A stretch of DNA of 59,509 nucleotides, taken from the NCBI GenBank assembly GCA_021808365.1, contig JAKBBU010000005.1, positions 1 through 59,509 of the forward strand, in the 5' to 3' direction. Positions 54,064 to 59,509 of this stretch are shown piece by piece. Position 1 is the first letter of the stretch; the number at the start of each line of letters is the position of its first letter. The notes beneath the pieces were generated by a model, which saw only the letters and a list, made by a program, of their open reading frames with translations, was not told the origin of the DNA and searched no databases. This stretch comes from Pseudomonadota bacterium (GTDB taxonomy: Bacteria; Pseudomonadota; Gammaproteobacteria; JAKBBU01). The translations under genes were made by a program, and so were the position numbers.

Positions 54064-55812
54064 TTGAATACTGTGCAAAAACCACTGCACTTTCTAAAAT
54101 CGCAGGTGCTGCCAGCAAAGCCCTGGATCAATCTAAAAATTTTCCTCAGCGTACTGAGTACCCTTGCACTCATCCTACAAGCGTACAGTCTTGCAAGCCT
54201 TGTTGATCATGTCTATATTCAACACCAATCATTCAACGTTGTTACGAATTTACTCTTGATCATTATTGTCTGCATTATAGTGCGATCAATCCTTGCATGC
54301 TTCAAAGAAAAATGCGGCTTCTATGCCGCCAATGCTGTAAAAATAATTCTACGCAAACGCTGCTTCAATCACCTCCTTGAACAAGGATCTGCCGTTCAAC
54401 AACACTATAAACCAGCGGAGCTCAGCGCTGTGCTGGTCGACCAGATTGAAGCCACAACAGAATTTTATGCGAATTACCTCCCGCAAATGATGATCGTGGG
54501 TTTAATACCCATCCTCATTTTGATCGCAATCTATCCCTTCAATTGGGTTGCTGGAACATTACTGTTTATGACTGCGCCCTTGATCCCACTTTTCATGGCT
54601 TTGATTGGGTGGGGCGCAAAATCAGCGCACGAAAAAAATTTTAAAGCCCTCACACGCTTGGGCAATCAATGTTTAGATTTATTAAAAGGCATGGAAACGC
54701 TCAAAATTTATAATCAAACGAGACAAAAAGCGCGTGAACTTGAACAATCAACCACCGATTTTCGAAAAAAAACAATGGAAGTGTTGCGTATCGCTTTTTT
54801 ATCATCAGCCATTTTGGAGTTTTTCAGTGCAATATCAATTGCGCTCTTGGCAACTTATTTAGGTTTGAGCTTTTTAGGGCATTTGAATATTGGTTATTAC
54901 CATCATCAACCCTCTCTCAAAGTCGCGCTGTTTATTTTATTACTAGCACCTGAATTTTATTTACCTCTAAGACAGCTTGGAAGTTTCTATCACGCCAAGC
55001 AACAGGCTGAGTCTGTGGGTGAAAATTTGATAAAGTTTTTATCATTAAAAAATAAAACAGAAATCAATATGAACTCAAAGGTTCAACCTTTATTTTCAAA
55101 GATTCAACTTGAGAATATTACTTTTTGTTACCCTGAAAATGAATATAACAGTTTAGACACACTTAATCTCACGATTCATCGTGGTGAACACATTGCCATT
55201 CTTGGCGAAAGTGGATCGGGGAAAACGACGTTGATTAATCTATTTCTCGGGTTTATACAACCGAATTCGGGAAAAATTTTAATTGATGATCAAAATTTTG
55301 AAAATATAGACCTTGATGTTTGGCGCGCACAATTATCGTGGCTTGGACAAGATCCACAATTATTCCCAGGAACGCTTGCAGAAAATCTTCGCTTGGCCGA
55401 CCCAAGGGCCAGTGACATACAATTATTAGAAGCCTGCCATTTAGTTCAGCTTGGCGATTTTATTTTAAGCCACCCTTTGGGGTTAGATCTTCTCTTGGGT
55501 GATCGTAATGGTGGATTATCAGGTGGTCAAGCTCAACGCCTTGCCTTGGCTCGAATGTTTTTAAAGCCCGCTCCAATTTTCATTCTTGATGAACCCAGTG
55601 CGAATTTAGATGAAGAGAATGCTGAACTACTTCATCAATCATTGCGTGCAATGATCGGCAATAAGACCGTAATTATGACCACGCATAAAAAAGAAACGCT
55701 TGATTTAGCAACTCGGGTTATTTTGATGAGTGAAGGTAAGATCATCGCTGATGGGCCTACGAATGAGATCATGAAGCATCCCCAGCTTAAGCATTGGCAG
55801 GAGCAATCATGA
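54064..55812 (+). CDS. cydD: Heterodimeric ABC exporter subunit CydD
   Basis: A 582-aa half-transporter: six-helix domain (about 1-310), then NBD with GESGSGKTT, LSGGQAQRLALARM and FILDEPSANLDEEN. CydDC moves reduced thiols (Cys, GSH) or heme across the inner membrane and is needed to assemble cytochrome bd. No ATG fits; TTG 54064, with GAG eight bases before, or GTG 54073 is the start. It follows cydX by five bases. Confidence 0.93.
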   Translation: MNTVQKPLHFLKSQVLPAKPWINLKIFLSVLSTLALILQAYSLASLVDHVYIQHQSFNVVTNLLLIIIVCIIVRSILACFKEKCGFYAANAVKIILRKRCFNHLLEQGSAVQQHYKPAELSAVLVDQIEATTEFYANYLPQMMIVGLIPILILIAIYPFNWVAGTLLFMTAPLIPLFMALIGWGAKSAHEKNFKALTRLGNQCLDLLKGMETLKIYNQTRQKARELEQSTTDFRKKTMEVLRIAFLSSAILEFFSAISIALLATYLGLSFLGHLNIGYYHHQPSLKVALFILLLAPEFYLPLRQLGSFYHAKQQAESVGENLIKFLSLKNKTEINMNSKVQPLFSKIQLENITFCYPENEYNSLDTLNLTIHRGEHIAILGESGSGKTTLINLFLGFIQPNSGKILIDDQNFENIDLDVWRAQLSWLGQDPQLFPGTLAENLRLADPRASDIQLLEACHLVQLGDFILSHPLGLDLLLGDRNGGLSGGQAQRLALARMFLKPAPIFILDEPSANLDEENAELLHQSLRAMIGNKTVIMTTHKKETLDLATRVILMSEGKIIADGPTNEIMKHPQLKHWQEQS

Positions 55813-57476
55813 TCACGATATTCAAGCCCTATTTAAAGCAAATGTTCCAGCATCGCTTTTTGCTGATGCTTGGCTTTTTTCTTTTTGTGTTAGCAGGGTT
55901 ATCGGGACTTGCTTTATTAGGTTTGTCAGGTTGGTTTATTTCTGCAGCAGCCTTTGCAGGAATAAGCGCAGTGACGGCGGTACAATTTAATTATTTATTA
56001 CCCAGTGCTGCTGTTCGGTTGTTTTCTTATTTGCGCATTGTTTCACGTTATGGTGAGCGACTTATCAATCATGAAGTTGTTTTTCGGTTGATTGCTGATA
56101 TTCGATTAAGCTTGTTTCATCATTTGACACAATTGTCACCCCAACAATGGGTGTTTGTTAAAAATTCTGATCTTCTTAATCGATTTATGAATGATGTAGG
56201 GATATTGGATAATCTGTTTTTAAGGATTATCTCGCCTTGTTTGAGCGTTGTGGTACTTTTAGTTTTTTTATTTGTTTTTCTATCCTTTGTGAGTTTTTCA
56301 GTGGCGCTGGTCAGTTTTTTAGGTTTGTTGCTCTTGATGTTTTTATTAGCAATATTATTAAAACCTAATCAGCAAACAATAGACCAATATCAATATGCTC
56401 TTAATGAATTGCGCAGCTTGGCGACACAAACCATGGATGCTTTACGTGAAATTAGCTTATTTGGTGCAAAACAGGGGCAACTTAAATTATTTGAGCATCA
56501 ATTAAGTGAATTATCAAAGGTTCAAACACAACTTAATAAGAAAAACAATCAAGCCCAAAGTGTATTGATCCTAGGTATTGGATGCTTGATGGTCATCGCC
56601 TTGCTCATGATGATCAAGAGCGTTGGAGTAGGGCATTTGAATGGCGCAAATATTGCTCTTGTTGTGTTGATATTGCTTGCTTTTGGTGAAGAATTAAATG
56701 GGATGGTCAGTGCATTTTTATTAGTGGGCCAAACGAAGGAAGCTGCGGTTAATGTGAATGCCGTGATGGCGATTAAACCTTGGTTTGAGTGGCCAAAAGA
56801 AGCAAATTTCATACTTAAGCAAGGTGCTCCAAGACTCAGTATTAAAAATCTTTGTTTTTATTATCCCAATCAAAATGCACCTATTTTTGATCAATTGAAT
56901 ATAACTTTTTCAGGGCAGAGTGTGATCACAGGACCCTCAGGTGTTGGAAAGTCAACCTTGATTAGTCTTATTGCGCGTTTTATGAAGCCCCAATCGGGCG
57001 AAATTCTGATTAATGATCATGATCTGTTTTCACTCACGGATAAGCAATGGCAATCGGTATTTTGCATTGTTCCACAAAAAGCTTATTTATTTGATACAAC
57101 CTTGAGAGAAAATTTGCTTCTGGCAAATCCTAATGCGACAACAGAACAATGTTGGGAGGCTCTGGAGATTTGCCAAATGAAATCATTCGTAGCATCTTTA
57201 CCAAATGGCTTAGAGACTTATATTGGCCAAAACGGTGAACGTTTATCCGGTGGCCAGGCACGGCGTATTGGATTAGCGCGTGCCATTTTGAAAAATGCGC
57301 CCATCACGATTTTAGACGAACCCACAGAAGGCTTGGATCAGCCTACCGAAATTGCCTTGATAAAATCTTGTCAGGATTATTTTAAGGATAAAACTTTGTT
57401 GGTTGTGAGTCATCGTAAAGCGGTGACAGATTTGTTTCCGTCGAAGAATTTGCTAAAGAAGTATGATTTATGCTAA
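55809..57476 (+). CDS. cydC: Heterodimeric ABC exporter subunit CydC
   Basis: A 555-aa partner of CydD with the same layout: six membrane helices, then NBD with GPSGVGKST, LSGGQARRIGLARAI and ITILDEPTEGLDQ. ATG 55809 overlaps the cydD stop (ATGA) and follows AGGAG, so the pair is translationally coupled. Its presence with cydABX completes the bd oxidase module. Confidence 0.94.
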   Translation: MITIFKPYLKQMFQHRFLLMLGFFLFVLAGLSGLALLGLSGWFISAAAFAGISAVTAVQFNYLLPSAAVRLFSYLRIVSRYGERLINHEVVFRLIADIRLSLFHHLTQLSPQQWVFVKNSDLLNRFMNDVGILDNLFLRIISPCLSVVVLLVFLFVFLSFVSFSVALVSFLGLLLLMFLLAILLKPNQQTIDQYQYALNELRSLATQTMDALREISLFGAKQGQLKLFEHQLSELSKVQTQLNKKNNQAQSVLILGIGCLMVIALLMMIKSVGVGHLNGANIALVVLILLAFGEELNGMVSAFLLVGQTKEAAVNVNAVMAIKPWFEWPKEANFILKQGAPRLSIKNLCFYYPNQNAPIFDQLNITFSGQSVITGPSGVGKSTLISLIARFMKPQSGEILINDHDLFSLTDKQWQSVFCIVPQKAYLFDTTLRENLLLANPNATTEQCWEALEICQMKSFVASLPNGLETYIGQNGERLSGGQARRIGLARAILKNAPITILDEPTEGLDQPTEIALIKSCQDYFKDKTLLVVSHRKAVTDLFPSKNLLKKYDLC

Positions 57477-57485
57477 AATATTTTT

Positions 57486-57863
57486 ATGATTAAAACATTC
57501 ATATCTACGTCAGTTTTAGCTTTGGCAATTCTTGCCCCAGCGTTGGTGTTCTCATCAGCATCATGGGCAAACATTCCTAATTTAGCTGAGCCAAGCTCCC
57601 AGAATTTGCAACAAAGCTTGCAAAATGAGCAGCTCAATACGCTGAACATGCAAAATCAGTTGAACACCGTTCAGGCAGAAGCTCGAGCCTCTCGGGTGCC
57701 TGGTATGGTGGGATCGGTACAACAAAATCAACAGTTACTTAACACAATTCAATCACAAGCCCGTCAAAACCCGCTTTCTGCTTCGGGGCTCTCTATGGCT
57801 CAAATGCCGATCCAGCAGCAACAAATGGCATTGAATAACCCGGCTCTTACGCGGCGGTGGTAG
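57486..57863 (+). CDS. Small exported Gln/Asn-rich protein
   Basis: A 125-aa protein with a signal peptide (MIKTFISTSVLALAILAPAL, cleavage after SWA) and a mature part of about 95 residues very rich in Gln, Asn, Leu and Ser (for example QNLQQSLQNEQLNTLNMQNQ). No family recognised; no clear Shine-Dalgarno. It starts 9 bases after cydC and may be read through from it. Confidence 0.6.
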   Translation: MIKTFISTSVLALAILAPALVFSSASWANIPNLAEPSSQNLQQSLQNEQLNTLNMQNQLNTVQAEARASRVPGMVGSVQQNQQLLNTIQSQARQNPLSASGLSMAQMPIQQQQMALNNPALTRRW

Positions 57864-57870
57864 AGTAGAG

Positions 57871-58033
57871 TCAGGGCTATTGGGTTAAAAGTTAATCATT
57901 TTTGGTCTCGTCATCCCGGATATTAAGTCGTTCTAAGCGTGAGTACACGCAAGAACGACTAAATTCCGGGATGACGAAGCCCAAAAATGTCATCTTTTCG
58001 AAAAATGATTAACTTTTAACCCGATAGCCCTGA
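57871..58033. repeat. Nested palindrome: GTCATCCCGG element inside a 33-bp inverted repeat
   Basis: Outer arms 57871-57903 and 58001-58033 are reverse complements with one mismatch. Inside, TCGTCATCCCGGA (57908-57920) pairs with TCCGGGATGACGA (57965-57977), with further stem parts around AAGTCGTTCT and AAGAACGACT. The inner part belongs to the family at 42118. It fills most of the 249-nt gap before the ParD-like gene. Confidence 0.82.
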
Positions 58034-58046
58034 GAGTAGAGTTTAG

Positions 58047-58075
58047 TTGCAGTTCTTAATAAAATAGTATATACT
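58047..58075 (+). promoter_or_regulatory. Promoter and operator of the ParD-like/RelE operon
   Basis: TTGCAG (58047-58052), 17 bp, TATACT (58070-58075). The perfect palindrome TAGTATATACTA (58065-58076) covers the -10, and CTACAAATGTAG follows at about 58074-58085. These are good antitoxin operator candidates. Confidence 0.65.
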
Positions 58076-58112
58076 ACAAATGTAGCGTTTTACTACTTTT
58101 GAGAGAAAAATC

Positions 58113-58337
58113 ATGGGTGTTCCTATTCGAATCAGCGAGGTCGTTTATGAAGATGCCAGGCGGGTTGCTTCTTCCGAGTGTCGCTCCATTCCTCATCAAA
58201 TTGAATTTTGGGCGCGGATAGGTAAATGTGCCCTAGATAATCCTGAACTTCCAATAGAGTTCGTTCGGGATGTTTTGATTTCAAAAAATCAAGATCGTGT
58301 TCTAGCTGAACCATTTGAGTTCGACGATGATCATTGA
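58113..58337 (+). CDS. ParD-like antitoxin
   Basis: A 74-aa protein matching the ParD-like antitoxin pattern: MGVPIRISEVVYEDARRVAS, HQIEFWARIGKCALDNPELP and FVRDVLI, a short RHH DNA-binding unit followed by a toxin-binding tail. GAGAG precedes ATG 58113. It overlaps the toxin gene by 11 bases and is probably autoregulated through the palindrome on its -10. Confidence 0.85.
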   Translation: MGVPIRISEVVYEDARRVASSECRSIPHQIEFWARIGKCALDNPELPIEFVRDVLISKNQDRVLAEPFEFDDDH

Positions 58338-58593
58338 TCAAATGCCTCTATTCAAGAAAGCTTATAAAAAGCTTCATCGTGTTCAGAAGAAAAAAGTCGG
58401 CGATGCTATTCGTTTGATTATTGAGTATCCTGAGAAAGGCCAAGAAAAAAAAGGCGATTTGGCAGGTGTCCGTGTCCATAAGTTCAAGATCAATACGCAA
58501 GAGTTTTTATTGGCTTATGAATATTCTGCAGAGCGGATTTTACTTCTTGCTATAGGATCGCATGAGAATTTTTATCGTGATTTAAAAAGATAA
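58327..58593 (+). CDS. RelE/ParE-family toxin
   Basis: An 88-aa basic toxin: PLFKKAYKKLHRVQKKKVGDA, GDLAGVRVHKFKINTQEFLL, ILLLAIGSHENFYRDLKR. I chose ATG 58327; an earlier in-frame GTG-type start lies deeper in the antitoxin. The second toxin-antitoxin pair in the window, unrelated in sequence to the one at 22073-22560. Confidence 0.84.
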   Translation: MIIDQMPLFKKAYKKLHRVQKKKVGDAIRLIIEYPEKGQEKKGDLAGVRVHKFKINTQEFLLAYEYSAERILLLAIGSHENFYRDLKR

Positions 58594-58619
58594 AAGATTT
58601 TTCGTAATAGCTCAGTCGG

Positions 58620-58645
58620 GATGGTGAAGTTAAGAGAACGTTCAA
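58620..58645. repeat. 26-bp dispersed repeat, copy 2
   Basis: It matches 14771-14796 with one difference. Here it lies within a wider stem formed by ATTTTTCGT (about 58598-58606) and ACGAAAAAT (about 58664-58672), shortly after the RelE stop. Confidence 0.6.
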
Positions 58646-58700
58646 TTTTGAGCTCAGGTTGGACGAAAAATTATGGTTTTAATACCACGAACCCCTCTTC

Positions 58701-58787
58701 TATGCTCAACATGACTATTATTGTATAATGAGCATAAAAATAAGTCAATAATTTATGCTCAAAACGGAATAAAAGCGATAATGAGCA
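58701..58787. promoter_or_regulatory. Tandem dyads TATGCTCA-N20-TGAGCA, no gene attached
   Basis: TATGCTCA at 58701-58708 and TGAGCATA at 58729-58736 enclose exactly 20 bases. TATGCTCA at 58754-58761 and TGAGCA at 58782-58787 enclose 20 again. A TATAAT-like hexamer lies within the first spacer. They lie between two convergent genes, so no neighbour has this as its promoter. Confidence 0.6.
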
Positions 58788-58804
58788 GTAACCTTTCTAT
58801 AGCC

Positions 58805-59413
58805 TTAAGGAGTTGCAATCGTCGAGGCTAATTCAACGTTGGCGGTCAACGTTACTTTTTGGCTCACACTTGTGTTCTGAGCTTGAGCAGCAGGTGTTGC
58901 CACTGTCATCATGTTCATCTTCATCATCGGTTGTGGGGCAACACCATCAGGCATGAAATTAACTTTGTGAACATAAAACATTTGAGGCGCAAAGGTCTTA
59001 TTCAATGAAGCCATTTCAGCCTGAACTTTCGCATAAAGATCGGCACGCAACGCTGCTTGAGCATTTTGAATTTCAGCCTGGGTGGGTGTGTATTCAATAC
59101 TGGCAATTTGATATTTCAAGCCTGGCTTGGTCAATGCTTCGGTTTTCCCTCGGATATTAACTACATCCGCTGGGCTTAATCGACTTTCAGCTAACACTTC
59201 AACTCTTTCAAGTCCTGATTGATCTTGCGTGCGTGAAAAATTAGTAATTTGCCAATTGACATTGGCCAGCGATTTTAAACTTGCAGTCAATTCTGGATCC
59301 AAATCATTAAGGCCTTTCTGATTTAAACTCGCATCAATTTGTATCGTGACTTTTGCTGTTTGTGTGACGATCCATTTTTCATCTGAGATTTGATAGTGAA
59401 TGGTATTTAGTGC
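58805..59413 (-). pseudogene. SIMPL-domain (DUF541) gene lacking its 5' end
   Basis: The frame shows HYQISDEKWIVTQTAKVTIQ, LERVEVLAESRLSPADVVNI and MFYVHKVNF, as in periplasmic SIMPL proteins, and reaches TAA at 58805. Upstream there is no ATG or GTG and no signal peptide; the only late start is TTG 59302, inside the domain. Similarity stops near 59413, beside the end of another coding sequence. The 5' part has probably been cut off by an insertion. The 5' limit is approximate. Confidence 0.65.
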
Positions 59414-59447
59414 CTGACAGGAAACCCGAATTAAGTCGAAAATACCG

Positions 59448-59507
59448 CTAAATTTTGAAGTTTTCAGCTTTTTTCAAAGGTCGAAGATGTTGCTGAAAAT
59501 AGCCATT
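59448..59507 (-). mobile_element. Possible transposase C-terminus at the window edge
   Basis: On the minus strand a frame enters from outside the window and reads NGYFQQHLRPLKKAENFKI before TAG (59448-59450). About 35 AT-rich non-coding bases follow, then the broken SIMPL gene. This is the expected picture for the end of an insertion sequence, but the family cannot be named from 19 residues. Confidence 0.4.
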
Positions 59508-59509
59508 TT

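Noticed and set aside
58598..58672. tRNA-like sequence (TAGCTCAGTCGGGA) after the RelE gene
   Set aside because: No acceptor, anticodon or T-arm can be drawn; the similarity stops after a D-arm-like stretch.

Overview
The window is about 59.5 kb of a gammaproteobacterial chromosome with AT-leaning base composition. Core genes (prs, rplY, pth, ychF, cca, rplM-rpsI, aspS, yebC, ffh, recR-ybaB, metNIQ, cydABX-cydDC) alternate with large low-GC proteins of unknown function, an ankyrin-repeat protein, a secreted chitinase, toxin-antitoxin loci and many long palindromic repeats. This mixture of effector-like genes, a DUF2845-like secreted protein, a SIMPL-family gene and the order tRNA-Gln, prs, rplY, pth, ychF suggests a host-associated member of Legionellales/Coxiellaceae type. 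The genus cannot be fixed from the sequence alone, and no secretion-system genes are present to test the effector idea.

Layout. 1-3.3 kb: an ABC-F ATPase (YheS-like) and a DUF4143 AAA ATPase, both on the minus strand, with a perfect 50-bp hairpin element downstream. 3.4-9.2 kb: a tightly overlapping plus-strand operon of MoxR ATPase, DUF58, DUF4381, two VWA membrane proteins, a TPR protein and a VanY-type D,D-carboxypeptidase; its first Shine-Dalgarno is buried in a GCAA-capped hairpin. 9.2-12.6 kb: an ankyrin-repeat protein with a 21-bp tandem repeat, and a small membrane protein, separated by a second hairpin of the same family as the first. 12.7-16.6 kb: tRNA-Gln, prs, rplY, pth, ychF. 16.6-22.6 kb: a 744-aa unknown protein, a GH18 chitinase, and an overlapping trio of RHH antitoxin, RelE toxin and DUF1704/MATCAP-type metallopeptidase. 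22.6-29.1 kb: cca (HD domain missing), dsbB, an outer-membrane protein, rplM-rpsI, a soluble hybrid histidine kinase, hemF. 29.2-40.3 kb: a polytopic membrane protein, a two-repeat DUF2845-like protein and a 2657-residue giant protein of unknown function with a C-terminal internal duplication. 40.3-45.3 kb: aspS, yebC, ffh and a secreted barrel-like protein. 45.3-50.2 kb: a decayed vapBC pair, a GST, recR, ybaB and metNIQ. 50.4-57.9 kb: an Fnr-type oxygen sensor, an FNR box and the complete cytochrome bd module (cydABX, cydDC). 57.9-59.5 kb: a nested repeat, a ParD-like/RelE pair, a tandem operator with no gene beside it, and a SIMPL gene that loses its 5' end next to what looks like the end of an insertion sequence.

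How the parts work together. The Fnr homologue probably drives cydABX-cydDC under low oxygen through a near-consensus box centred near -41. The MoxR/VWA operon is an envelope-associated chaperone system and is capped here by a peptidoglycan carboxypeptidase. DsbB, HemF and cytochrome bd fit an aerobic to microaerobic Gram-negative lifestyle. The accessory genes between core blocks look acquired or fast evolving. Several intergenic regions carry palindromic repeats of at least four families, and some of these abut or run into coding ends.
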